From Xiphophorus maculatus (Eukaryota; Chordata; Actinopteri; Cyprinodontiformes; Poeciliidae), in the NCBI RefSeq assembly GCF_002775205.1, contig NC_036447.1, forward strand, positions 20,132,501 through 20,196,500: 64,000 nt of DNA. Reading direction: 5' to 3'. This document shows positions 22,790 to 34,400 of this stretch, piece by piece (the stretch's first letter is position 1; each line of letters starts with the position of its first letter). Both the position numbers and the translations under genes were made by a program. The notes beneath the pieces were generated by a model. That model did not search any database and was not told where the DNA came from. It was given only the letters and a program-made list of their open reading frames with translations.

Positions 22790-23585
22790 CCTCAGTATTT
22801 TTAACTTGTTATACCATTTTCTGTTTGTCTTGGTCAAAAATGTGAAAAACTTAAATGCACACGAGATGTTGATGCTTGTGCTATACTCTTCAACATATGC
22901 TCATCTTTCACATGTAGTAGTTCACGAATCAACTTGTCATTCATCTCAAGCCGCTAAGCACCCGCACACAGCTTTTCAGGGTATATTAGGCCACTGAGCA
23001 CAAAGCACTGTGTAAATGCAGAGAATGGCCAGAGCAATTTGTTCATAAAATAAATGCTCTTTACTTCAAAGTCTGACATACCTCAACTAATGAAAAAAAT
23101 ACATTGGGCGATATGTAAAATATCCATAGCCTTAAACTTTCTCACACTTTGTCACTTTACAGAAAAAGATGAAATGCCGTCAGCTCTCAACCAGATCTTG
23201 CTTACAGAAAGTAATCATCCACTTTCCTCAATTTGCTCAGGTTGTGTTCACGATACAACCTTGTTGACATGTGTCAATAAGCAAATTCAACTAGGTAGAG
23301 CATTCCCTCAACTGTGACTATACCTTACAACATAATGAGTCCCTTATTGGGTCAAGACCTCCATTTTCGGCGTTATTTATACTGTGTATTAATATTGCTG
23401 CTACGCTTGTAGTCATAATTTTTTTTAAAGTAATCAAGTTGCCGTTTTAAAACTTTTTAGTAAGTTATGTTGACACACTTAAATTAACTTTTTATTGAAC
23501 TGGCATAATTTTCAATTCATGAAATTAATCTGAAATTTCACAAATTATTTTTTATAAGTGGAAGAAAATTATAGAAACAATTTAT
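22790..23585. other. Intergenic downstream of coq7, nothing recognised
   Basis: AT-rich non-coding sequence; small frames without exon context. Confidence 0.45.
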
Positions 23586-23589
23586 AACT

Positions 23590-23624
23590 AATCAAAGGTT
23601 TTGCGTTTGACCAAACCTTTGATT
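23590..23624. repeat. Perfect 12-bp inverted repeat
   Basis: AATCAAAGGTTT (23590-23601) pairs exactly with AAACCTTTGATT (23613-23624) over an 11-nt loop. It abuts a Tc1 remnant. Confidence 0.88.
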
Positions 23625-23634
23625 TTGATTTTGA

Positions 23635-24080
23635 ACCTATCTGTAGGTTTAGGATCATTATCCTGGAAAGTGAACTTCCACTCCATCCCCAAATCCTCTT
23701 AAAGGTTTTGCTCAAGGCTTATCAGATTTGATAAGCCATCTTCCCGTCATCTCTGCCCTGCTGAAGAGAAGCATCATGATGCTTTCTCCACCGTGTTCAA
23801 CCATGGAAATGGTGCATTCACTTGCTATCTTTTTACTACGCAATGCATAGCATTTTGATGGATTAACCAGCATTGGGAGATGGGACCGAATACAAATGCA
23901 TACCAACCTTTTTGGATTTCTTTTGCAAAAAACTTTCTCTTTCCTTCCACTTCTCAGTCAAGGACTACTTTCTTTTGGTCTATCACACAAATTCCCCCCA
24001 AAAAATAGATTTAAAGTATGTGATTGTAAGGTGACGATGTGCAAAAGTTTAAGACGTATGAATGTTTTTGCAGTTACATG
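23635..24080 (-). mobile_element. Tc1/mariner remnant
   Basis: 'taggatcattatcctggaaagtgaact' (from 23650), 'agaagcatcatgatgctttctcca' (23767-23790) and the outer end 'tttggtctatcacacaaattcc' through 'gtgcaaaagtttaagacgtatgaatg' (23973-24064) follow the order of the common fish Tc1-like family. The inner transposase part is deleted. Coding direction is minus. Confidence 0.75.
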
Positions 24081-24084
24081 ATCA

Positions 24085-24290
24085 GCTGAGGTCAGTCGCC
24101 GTACATGAGCGACACAAGACAATGGGGAGCCGTGAAATTCAAAGGTGGATCGTTTCGCATCATCTCTGCCCCAGATTAATAGCGCTGACAGGTTTACAGC
24201 GAGGTGTAACTGTTTAAATAAAGCAACACATGTACAGCTCCATTCCTAGCTGCATTCTGGGTGACGAAGTCACCACTGCATAAAGACCAG
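24085..24290. promoter_or_regulatory. Candidate regulatory segment with ZNF143/THAP11-like core
   Basis: A complex, non-repetitive patch between transposon remnants. It holds, on the minus strand, CCCAGAATGCA (about 24251-24261), the core of the ZNF143/THAP11 binding element. No gene start was recognised next to it. Regulatory function is inferred from motif content only. Confidence 0.25.
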
Positions 24291-26985
24291 AGTGATGGCT
24301 CCGTTAAAGTGCTGATATTATTAACCAAAATCTTTTAATGCCACAAATAAATGAACAATGTCCACCACATAGTCCAAGTGTCTGGTAATGCCTGCATAGG
24401 CACATTTTAAGACAATCAGAGAAATCATTCCTGCTCCTGTAAATGTCAGGAGTTCATGTGCACGGTTTCTCAGAATCGCTTCCAGAGGAATCTGCTGAAT
24501 TACTGACTCAGAAACTGGCAGCAACAAGTATGTAGGGAGCAATAAAACTTTTACCAAACTGTGACTGTCTCGCTATCCGTGAATAATTGCTGTTGTAAAT
24601 TTTGAATAGCACGGACAATACAAATCTCCATACGTCATTAAAGCTTTCGGATACAGGCTGTAATACTTTTTGGCTTTTATACCTGCAGTCTGTCAGTCTT
24701 TCGGCTTTGCAGAAGTTCATAGTGAGTAATGGGTAGCATCTAAAAAGTCAGACGGGAATTTAGCGGCTAAAGGTGAGCTTTAATGTCCTAGCAAAACATT
24801 TAATGGTAAAATGACAATTTTCATCATGATTTCTTTGGTGTTTTATAATTGAATTGATATGAAATGGGGGTGGCAATGACAACTGGAATACTGTATATTT
24901 CCTTCCAGCTTCCTTCATTAAGTGCAGTCCATTTACAGTTTACACTTGGGGTTTCAGTTGATGCGCATGTAGTTTTACCATATTAAATGTATGATATATA
25001 ACTAACCTAGAGAACTGTAACATAAAGTAAAAAACTGCTCAATTTCTCCTTTTAAATAACTATTTGAATAGTTGAAGCAACTAAGAGTATTCTGAAATTT
25101 GACAATTTCCAGCAACAATTAAATGCTAAATTTTTTTGTAGTGTTAAATAAGGGGAAGACGATGAAACAATGGGAATCGTAAATAATAAAATAAACAAAA
25201 TTTTACACTTCTTGCTGTTTGTGATTGTGACATAACACAAGGCACACTAAAAAACATCCTACACTTGTTTTTAAATAGAATGGAGAATAATTAATATAGC
25301 CATATTCTATAATTAAATTAATATTGCTCTTCCTTATCACCTCCATGTCACTAGAGAGGCGCAATCAGCTTAGAGGACTGATTCGTAACTTACTGATTTG
25401 TTTATGCTGTAAGACGTACACTCTTCATCTGTTTATGTGACTAGTTAACCCTTGGAAAAATCTCTTGTGAGTCTGAGGAGTGAATGTAGTTATGAGAGCG
25501 ACCACATGTCCACATGTCTTCATAGTGTGAGGTGACAACACATGATGTAAAGGGCTGACATCATTTCAGCTGGAATCTCTGATTTACGGTCTGTCATGCA
25601 GTGACATCTACCAACTGCTTTGAAGAAAGACAAAAACAACACAAACCAAGGTCAGTCTTCTAGGAAGGTTGATCAGTGTACAACGTATTTGTTGTCTGAA
25701 TGCTAGTGGGACACATTTATGCACAATGTTTTCTACACCTACGTCATATAACGAAAAGAACAAACAATGTAATTATAGCTTACATATGTCTGGCAACTGC
25801 TGTCCAACAACAAGCATAAAAGTTACATTAGTTTTTGTAACAGGCTATGCACAAAGGAAAATAGTGGACTTAGATTGAAATGTAGGCAAAAAGATACACC
25901 TTTCACAAATTATATAACAAGTATATGTGTGGTGTGTATATACAGTATGTATGTGTTAAATAAAACCCAAATACTTATGTACAGCTTCGATGAATCCCAA
26001 GTATGAATATATTTAACAATATTACAGAAAATCTGTTTACAAAACAAGATGCAATTAATTTTGCACCAACCAATTGACCAGTTTAGTGCAAGAAAAAAAA
26101 AATCAAAAACAAAAACTTTTATGAATTATTCTTCATCTTGTCTACCAAAATGACTAAATTAAGTTTGAGTGATTCTCCCAGTATCATGTAAGACCCAGTT
26201 GTTGCTGAGTTTTTTTGTTTCAGGTTGTCAATCAGATGGTAACGCTCATGATGAGTGCCAGACTTAAGCGTTGTGTGACCCTCTTCAGTAATATCTATCA
26301 GTGCAATGACAGGCCTGTTGGTTTGTTCAGCATAACTCCGAGGCCAAGCTAATGCCATGACATGAGACCGAAAGACATTGAAAAACACGCTCACTAGCAC
26401 AAGAGGGCATAATTGAAGGTTGAGAATGAACGCCTCTCCAGCCTGGTCAAGATTACAGTTCAAACGTTTGTAGGAATAAAGGACCGTTTGTTTTACAAAG
26501 ATTCAAAAGCTGCATTACTATGTTTTTTAATCACTTGAATTGTTTTCAGTTTGTTTAACATTTACACATTTGTAGCAAATTAAAATCAGAAAAATGTTTT
26601 TGTCCATTTGCATTTACCCTCCTTTGTTAATTTTCCTGAAAAATCCAATATACTGAATTTAATCAAAATGTCGTATAATATTAATAAACAAAGACCATCA
26701 TGAGGACAAAGATGGGTCAGTGATCAGGCTGTCTGGGATAAAGCAGGGTTAGTTTATATAACTATATTCCACGATTTAAACATTTCACTGTTCACTGCTC
26801 AGTTCATCAGTTTCAACTACAAGCCTACCAAGGCTCTTTATCTAAACTAACTACTGAGACCAGGGCCGTATTAATCAGAGGGGCAGCAGTGTGACCCCGT
26901 GGTAACTCTGGTAGAGCTCAAACTTATGGAGTTTTGCGCTCTCCAAATCTGACTTCTAAGGAATTGTGGCAAGAAAACCATAAGT
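24291..26985. other. Intergenic, nothing recognised
   Basis: AT-rich sequence. A 114-codon minus-strand frame at 26119-26463 has no recognisable domain or splice context and is not called. Confidence 0.45.
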
Positions 26986-26989
26986 TGTT

Positions 26990-27334
26990 GTTATCACAGC
27001 ATACAGACAGTGGTTACAAAGTGACTTATGGACAATAAGGTGGCCATCTCAAAGTGAAGCATGTGCTTGTAGGAAACACAAAACACTCGACCAAATTTAT
27101 AGTCTATTGCAAAAGCAATGCAACCATACAATCAGAATACATATGAAAGCTTCTGACATTTCAGTCATTAATAAATAAATCTCTGACATATTCTTTCCAT
27201 CATTATTCATTTTGGTAATTCTAACTGACCTAAAACAAGATGAATGTGGCCTGATTTAACTTCAAACACTGAGGAAAGAAAAGGAGTATGTTTCTTTTTG
27301 TTCAGTGTATGTGAACTTCTGGCTTCAACTGTAT
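26990..27334 (+). mobile_element. Tc1-like remnant, salmonid/Sleeping Beauty-type 3' end
   Basis: 'gtgacttatggacaataaggtggccatctcaaag' (about 27020-27053) matches a late transposase segment. After an internal deletion come 'ttctgacattt', 'ggtaattctaactgacctaaaac' (27212-27234) and the terminal repeat 'tgtatgtgaacttctggcttcaactgta' (about 27306-27333). This is the 3' half of a Tc1-like element in plus orientation; no left end was found. Confidence 0.75.
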
Positions 27335-28080
27335 GTTGTTCAAGCTGGTTATGGTTATCTCACAAGTATGCAGGATTACAGGTGTGACACCTAAACTCCA
27401 TGCTGAACATATTTTCCCTGGCTGGAGGTGTGTGTGGCATGCTATTAAGATGGACAAAATGCATGGTTAGCGGTGAGGGGATCAGCAGAACGAGGTGAAC
27501 CCTAAAACTCTTATCGCCATCCATCCCCCCCCTCTAGGCATCACTGAATCCAACACCTCATATCCCTGCTGTCGACCCCTCCTCCATTCATCACTGTGAT
27601 GCATTGGCCGTTTGCAGAAGGCCCCTAAACACCTGGTTTCATGGATGGTTTCGTCTGCACCACCTGCTCGCCTCCTGCTGCGGCCCAGCACCTCACGCCG
27701 ATGCTGCTAAGGCTGTCTGTCATGCTCGTTGATTCAGTGTTGAGCTCTGGCGGTGTTATTCAACCCAGGTCCCATTTCTCTCGCCTGTGGCTTCTTTTCG
27801 TGTGGCTTGTAAAGATGCCACCCTTAACTCCCATTAATCACAATCCTGTTTGCTACGTTGCGCACTCCGCTGCTGGTGACAATGCCGATTCAGGGAGATT
27901 CTCTGATTGTTAAAGTCACGAATGAGGCAACAAGCAGCAAGGTGAGGTATCGTTGTTTCAGCGGTTTTAATGCCGGGGGGTGAAGTTTCAATGTTTTAAC
28001 GTGGTGTTCTTGGTGTGCTAAAAGATAAATCTTTTGATTGAAGCACTCTTGGATTTTGAACCTACAGCTTGTTGGGTCAT
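27335..28080. other. GC-richer intergenic segment, no gene assigned
   Basis: The stretch 27480-27910 is visibly more complex and GC-rich than its surroundings, with frames open on both strands, but no domain or exon structure was recognised. It lies just downstream (in minus-strand sense) of the two unidentified candidate exons and could belong to the same transcript. Confidence 0.35.
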
Positions 28081-28084
28081 GACC

Positions 28085-28299
28085 TTACTCTGCTGCAGTG
28101 CGGTCATAAGAATCCAGCACATGACTGCAGTCCCTGGCTCGTTGTTCTTTGAAGTTATCAGCCGAGAAATATTCCAGCTCATGGCCGAGCCCTAGGCTCC
28201 TGAGGCCGGCGATGACACACATGCTGAACAGACAAAGTACCGGGACCACCCGGGCTTTAGGTGTCCTGACCTTGGAGGCTGGCTGTGAAAAATAACAAC
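28085..28299 (-). CDS. Unidentified candidate exon with one membrane-segment-like stretch
   Basis: On the minus strand a strong acceptor (pyrimidine tract then 'ttcacag', just above 28299) opens a 71-codon frame ending at TAA (28085-28087). It starts PASKVRTPKARVV, followed by about 20 hydrophobic residues (VVPVLCLFSMCVIAGLRSLG) and a charged tail rich in E, R and D. The basic-then-hydrophobic order resembles a single-pass membrane anchor. I do not recognise the family. It joins in phase to the candidate exon at 29323-29476. It could still be a chance frame, because no polyadenylation signal is obvious below it. Confidence 0.35.
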
Positions 28300-29087
28300 A
28301 CAAGGGGAGAAAGAATGCCTCCAATGTTGTGAAGGGGGTCACACTGCTGCCCCATCAGGGTGAAGTTCAGCATGTCTTATGAGCCCCTGGTAATTTATTT
28401 TAAAAAGTTTATCAGTAGTATGGAACTCACTTCCAAAGTGTATCAGTTCTGTTTTGTTGTGTATTTTATTGGTATATTCTGTTGTTCAACCTAAGTGGGA
28501 GAGTGTTTGACAAGATGGATCATTGGAGAACATAAGTTCACTTTAATCTATTGATCAGAATCCTGGTTCGAAAAAAATGATATCATTCTGTCCTTTCCAA
28601 TTTTGAAGAAAAACAAAAAGCCTACTAATGCCTCCTCTCTCTATCGACATTCTGGTGAAACGATGATAGATTTACAGCAAGTGCTTTCATTTTTCAGCTG
28701 TTTCAGGTATCTGCTAAACAGATTGTTGCGTTGATTTCTGGGAAGACAGATGGTGGTGTGCAGGCTTCGGGACAACTGAAGGAATGAAGGATTGTTCAGC
28801 TCAGTAGATCAAATTTGCTATAGGCCTTGGCTACATTTGCACTGTGCGTGGGTGTATAGACTCTCACTATCATTTTTTTGTAGCAGCTTTGTTTCTCTTT
28901 GGCTATAGTTGAAAGTAGATGAAATACCACAAGTTGCTTAAAAATGGGACAGCGTTTTAATCTGCTCAAATGTAAGACAAAAATCTGCCTTTTTTTATTA
29001 TCTCTTATGTGACTGCAGAGCCCCCATCCTTTCCGATACCAAAAATCAAATGCAGACTCATTTGTGCTTTCATCGATTGGATCAATT

Positions 29088-29476
29088 CTATCTTGGATTC
29101 TGTGGTTTATTCATCTTCACATATGTAGACACATGCGCACACCGCAGTCTCCGGACTTTTTTCAAGGTCCCATGCAGCGCCTGTAGCACCGCCCTGTAGC
29201 CTTTGGCCTTCCGAGCGATCATTATTTTCCGTGATTGACACTTTGGGATGGTGTGCATTTCATTGATGAGAATTTTAGAGCCCTGCGGCTTGTGATCCTT
29301 CAGCCATCGTTGGTACGTCACCCTAAGGCCTTCTGAAAGAGGGTACGGTTGCAGATCACTTTCAAATACTCCGTCACTTTCATCACCAGAACCCAACAAA
29401 ACTAACCAGCCATCCCGGGAATCCGCAGACACAGACCTGGACAGGCAAGAAGCTGCAGGTAAAGAAAGATCATCTG
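29088..29476 (-). CDS. Unidentified candidate exon / short protein
   Basis: A minus-strand frame begins after a good acceptor ('ttctttacctgcag', boundary at 29476). It runs 129 codons to a TAG at 29088-29090. The first half is acidic (GSGDESDGVFESDLQ); the second half is strongly basic (QSRKIMIARKAKGYR). Codon choice looks coding-like. An internal donor-like AGG|GTGACG would end the exon at 29323 in phase with the candidate exon at 28299. Either a read-through terminal exon or a spliced form is possible. No known domain was recognised, and first exons were not found. Confidence 0.35.
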
Positions 29477-29694
29477 TACTGCACAAAATCTTTTACTTTG
29501 TAGGTTAGAAATTATTAAATTAGACTCTTTTAGGTTCAATTTACGCTTTCCAATCAGAGGTTTTGGACATTCGCAAATGTTTTCTGTGGTGAAGAGATAT
29601 CTTTCTTTTAGCTGTAATCTGTCAAATAGTTCGAGTTATATGTGAGTTGTGTGTAAAAACACACAACTAGTGTTGAATATTCCCCTAATGGAGC

Positions 29695-29920
29695 TTGTGA
29701 TGCAATTTGGATTTGGTTTATATAGCACCAGTTAAAAACAGATTGCTGTTTTAAGGCACTTTACAAAAAAAAAAACAACAACACAAAAAAATTAACATAC
29801 ATAAATATATAATCAATCCTGCAATAATTCATTCATACAGATTCAGAGTTTTAATCATTGCACATTAGGTTCAGTTTGTTATTCCAGTTTATTATTCAAA
29901 GCAAAAGGCACACAAAATAA
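29695..29920. mobile_element. Dispersed fish repeat (retroelement-end-like)
   Basis: 'tggtttatatagcaccagttaaaaacagattgctgttttaaggcactttacaaa' (about 29717-29767) is a familiar fish interspersed-repeat end, followed by a decayed body. The class could not be fixed by eye. Confidence 0.5.
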
Positions 29921-30840
29921 TTAACGTTAACTCGTCTGTTTCATGACCTTTCAATTTGAAAATGCTACTTAAATCATTTCTTTTTCTTTACTAATATTCT
30001 TGCATTTTCATTGATTTAAATTCAAGGCAGAACAGGCGATTCCAATTTTGCATTTAGTACAATAATATTAGAGAGTCTATGAATAGTATTTTAAATATTT
30101 TCTTTAATAGTTCCTGTAATTAGCAGTCATCATCTATTATTATTCTTTCAGGAGTAGCGTTAACATAATGGGATAGTGTCATAGGAGCAGTTGCTTTAAA
30201 ATATGGTTTTATTACTATTTTGCAACAAAGACAAAATGATTGATAATTTTAAAATGTGTTTGTTAACTCAAATGAGCAATCATCACCATTAGCATTTCTA
30301 AAAGCTTGCTCCCTGAATGTATTTTTCATTGATCTTTCCTTTAACCCTAAGAGTTTTTAAATGTCTGCCAAATCTGCTATGTTCTCTTCTAATTACCCCA
30401 CTGGCACAAGCAGTAGTTATGTTTAAGTGTTTTTCATTCAGTGAAAATGAAGACTGTCAGATTTACCATAGCTAAATCTATCAGCTATGGTACGTTCACT
30501 GGTTTGAACAAATTCAAATTTTAAAGTTTCCACCTTTGGGTGATAAGTCAATGTTAGTCAAGCTTATAATCAGCTGACATTTCAGTGCATCTGTAGTTGC
30601 ATTGATCTATTCTATTCTTTTTGGCAGTGAAATGATAGTTTTGCTGTTTGATAAGTTCATTTAGATTTTTGCCACCATAAGTTGTTGTTTTTTGGGGGGT
30701 TTTGCACACTGTTGCAAACTAGAGAAACAATATGTTTATGTTTAATATTATATAATATGTGTCATAATATGTGATGTCAAAGAAACAGATTTCATTTTCG
30801 GAGAAAAAACTTTATGGTATAACAGTTTGAGGTGTGTACT
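29921..30840. other. Intergenic upstream of notum, nothing recognised
   Basis: Very AT-rich non-coding sequence with no exon-like features. Confidence 0.45.
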
Positions 30841-31165
30841 CCGGTGACCTCCAGGTCAAATGCTGTGCAAAGAGGGCATGCATTTATTTTGACCCACTAG
30901 AGATTTGGAAAGAGGAGGAAGATGGCAACGAGGGCTCATTTCTAAGTAATGGTCAGCTGGTAAAGTGCTCGGTGGTGGGCGTGTGCAAAAGCTTGAAATA
31001 TGTTGAAGAGAAATGTTTGTTATCTATTCTCCTGGCCGCTGACTGTCCAGTACCTCCCCCCTTGGGCTGTGTCATCAGCGGTTTATCTCAGGCTTCAGGA
31101 GAAAGTGGGAGGTGATGTGGTTCAGGTGGTGCCTCTATAAAGCTCATCACTGATTTGCAGGACTC
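30841..31165 (+). promoter_or_regulatory. notum promoter: TATA box and everted nuclear-receptor half-sites
   Basis: A TATAAA (31136-31141) lies about 30 bp before the inferred 5' exon. About 290 bp further upstream TGACCT-CC-AGGTCA (30845-30858) forms an everted repeat of two perfect nuclear-receptor half-sites with 2-bp spacing. The interval is GC-richer and more complex than the flanks. Use of these sites is inferred from motif and position only. Confidence 0.5.
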
Positions 31166-31328
31166 ATCAATACTTGGCTAGGACTCCATCACTTCTCATG
31201 ACCAGCATTTTCATCTCAATCCTGGTTAGAGATCGCTGAACTTCTGACTTCTTCCTCTGCAGCAGCAGCAGCACCGGCCATCACAAGGAACCTCTGCAGC
31301 AACCTTCTAGGCTGGTAAACTCTGAAAG
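31166..31328 (+). other. notum 5' non-coding exon (inferred)
   Basis: Between the TATA box and a strong donor (AAAG|GTAAAT, boundary 31328) lies about 160 nt without a usable start codon context. The next acceptor (31441) opens the first coding exon two nucleotides before its ATG. An untranslated first exon is therefore the simplest model. The exact transcription start is unknown. Confidence 0.55.
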
Positions 31329-31443
31329 GTAAATTAATTTACACCTTTGACAGTGAAGAGATGGAACAAGATTTCCATGTGCATGTACAAGTGTTGGGTT
31401 AATCTTTTTGCTTTGCATGCCTCTTTTCTTGATGTTGTCAGAC

Positions 31444-34400
31444 ATGAAGATACTTGGCCATGTGACCTTCTTCCTTCTGCTCGGGGGAATCTTTGCTCAG
31501 AGCAGCCGTAATGCTAAAGTGAGTGGGAAATCCGCCAAGAGAGGTGGTGGTGGGGCCCAAGCAGGTGACACTGGCCAGTCCACCCCGTCAGCTGATGCTT
31601 CTCAAGGGAGCAGCAGAAGCGCCGGGAGATCAGCTGACTCGAGACAGGACAGCACTGCAGGAAGTCGTACAACTGGACAACAGACAGACGAGATGAGGCT
31701 GCAGTTCCTAAGGAGCTCCCAGGTGACATGCAATGATGGATCAGCAGCTGGGTGAGATGATTTGGATTTCTAACAGGTTTACTGCACAGGTCCATTCATT
31801 ACTGTTTTGTCTTCATCTTGTACCTTTCCGTGTTTGTGCAGGTTCTACCTAAAAGAGTTCAGAGGAAGCCGCAGATGGCTGTTATTTCTGGAAGGTGAGT
31901 ATTTACAAACTGGTTAAATTGGTCCCCTGAGGTCAGATGCTTTTGGCATGATGCCCCCTTTGGAATTTTGACAGGGATGTCATCTTGTTATGTCATCGTC
32001 TGCTTTTCTCCTTTTTTGGTTGTTTCTACTTTTTTGATTGACCAAGGGTGGAGGAAAACAATGGAAATTGTGTAAACTGACTGGAAAGTCTTGTTTATGA
32101 GCAAGATATTTCCACACCATGGTCTTTTACTTGTGGGGATGTCTAATCAGAAGAAATTACTGAGCGTGCTTGCCAACTTTAGAGTGATGCTATAGTTTCA
32201 CATGAGTGGAAAAATATTTATAACAAAATAAATTTGACCCGATTGAAGGTGTTTTTATGTTCCTCGGAGGCCTGATGGGCTAAGCAGGGTGTCTCACATC
32301 GGAGTCGCTAATATTAGTCTGTTTTATTTTTAGGTGGCTGGTGCTGCTACAGCAAAGAGACCTGTGATTCCAGGTACCAAAATATCCCCCGCCTAATGAG
32401 CTCATCGGGGTGGCCCCAAACTAAAAGAGGTTGGCCATCTATCCATACTTTGGCATGGGTCCTACACATGTTTTGTTGTTTTTGTCAGGCCAGAGGTTAA
32501 TTTAGCGATTGGATATTTTTACAGGGACTGGAATATTATCGTCCCAAGCAGAGGAAAACCCCCACTGGCATAATGCAAATCTTGTGTAAGTACCTGGACC
32601 AATATCTCATTTTGCATAAGTGAAACCTTGGACTGTGATTTTTTTTTCCTAAATTGCGCTTGCAAATTGCCAAATTTTAGTGAAGTGTGGCTGATAGGAG
32701 AAAAAAACTACAAGCAGCAATTCAGGCAACTTAGTTTGTAGTCAGTGACTATAATTCTAGTTGTTTAAAGAAACATTGTTACTCTGTAAAATGTGGGGGA
32801 GTTTGATAATAGTTTTCTTTGCACCCCCACTGACAAAAAAAATACATTATAGTTTTTATGTGCAGTGGATAAAATAAATATTGAGTATATTTCTAAACAA
32901 ATAAAAAGATATAATATGTACACCAACTTATCCACATACAAAATTAGTCCATAAATTTGGTTAAGGAAGTGGAATGGCACAAGGAAAATAGCCTTGATTA
33001 TGCTTCCTTAAATTAGTTTAATATTTAGTAGAAAGCCGATTTCATCCGGTTGTTTTGACATAACTCTTGTGCTTACTTTTGATTTTATTCTGAATTAAAA
33101 CTCTTTTTTTTAATGTACAAAGTCAAACATTTAAGACTGGCAATATTCCTTATGGTGTGAAATTAAATCCTTCATTTGTAATGTAACAAATGTAAATGTG
33201 TCACATTGGGCAGATTCATCCCATACTGTTCCAGCGACGTATGGAGTGGCGCAGGACCTGCTCCAACCCCCGCTCCAAGAACAAGACAAGGAAAAGATAA
33301 AGTGAAAGACAGAAACACAAATGCAAGTGAGTCTCTTGATAAATGTACCTTTTTTTAAAGGACAAACTACTTTTGTTATTTTCCATGTTTGCCCCTTGTC
33401 ATTAACACTGACATTTCCTTGCAGCTGAGTATTCTTTCATGGGATCCCTTATCATCCGGGAGGTCATCAAAGACCTCATTCCCAAAGGAATCAAGCAGGC
33501 CAAGGTTGTCATGCTGGCTGGCACCAGGTGAGTCTGTTTTATCGCTTGTGTTCTCATGATGCCTGCAGCTTTTGGAACCAAGTCGCCTGGATGTCCTCCA
33601 TTCCAAACTCTAAACACGAGAAGTCCTATTTTGGGTGCATCCTCTTGTCAGTAATAAAGATGTTTATAGTCATCTGTGATCAGTGACACAATGTTTATTA
33701 AAGGGCCTTGCCTTGTAATGGTGAACATTCCTCTCTGGTTAGCGGGATGGTTGCAGGGACATCACCTCCACATCCTAAAATGAGACCCACCATCTAAATG
33801 GGAAGCTGCTGAAAGTGATTATGAATCTCAAGGCCAGGTTATGAAGTAATTTCCCTGGGTCCCTTTGCAGTGCTGGCGCGACAGGTGTTTTGCTCAACAT
33901 TGAGAGGGTTGCCAGCCAACTGGAGCAGCTAGGTACCGAGGCTCAGGTGCGCGGCCTGGTGGATTCTGGATGGTTTCTGGAGAGTAAGCAACAGCGGTCC
34001 CCCAACTGCCCAGCGACTGTTTCCTGCACACCTGAAGATGCTATCAAGATAGGACTCAGGTAGATCCTGGAACACTTCTGACACTCAATAGACTATAAAG
34101 ACAGATGCAATCCCTAAAATTAACACAGAAATCCTCCTTATTTCTCTTGAAATTGTTATTTATGTTATTTCAAAGAATGTCTTGTTTCCACAGGATGTGG
34201 AATGGGGTTGTTCCAGAAAGGTGTCAGCAGCTCTACAAAAGAGGGGAGGAATGGCAGTGCTTCTTTGGTCATAGACTATACTCCACTTTGACCTGTAAGT
34301 GCTGTGTTCCTCATAATGTTGGTACAGCATGCCACAAACCTGACAGAAACTGTTCATAAATAAATTGTGGATGGACACTCATGCTCAGAAGGGAATTGGA

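Noticed and set aside
26119..26463. 114-codon minus-strand frame as a gene
   Set aside because: No family resemblance, no splice or polyadenylation context, and AT-rich composition like the flanks.
31514..31795. Minus-strand frame overlapping notum exon 1
   Set aside because: It is an antisense shadow of a GC-rich coding exon whose plus-strand frame has a signal peptide and correct splice sites.
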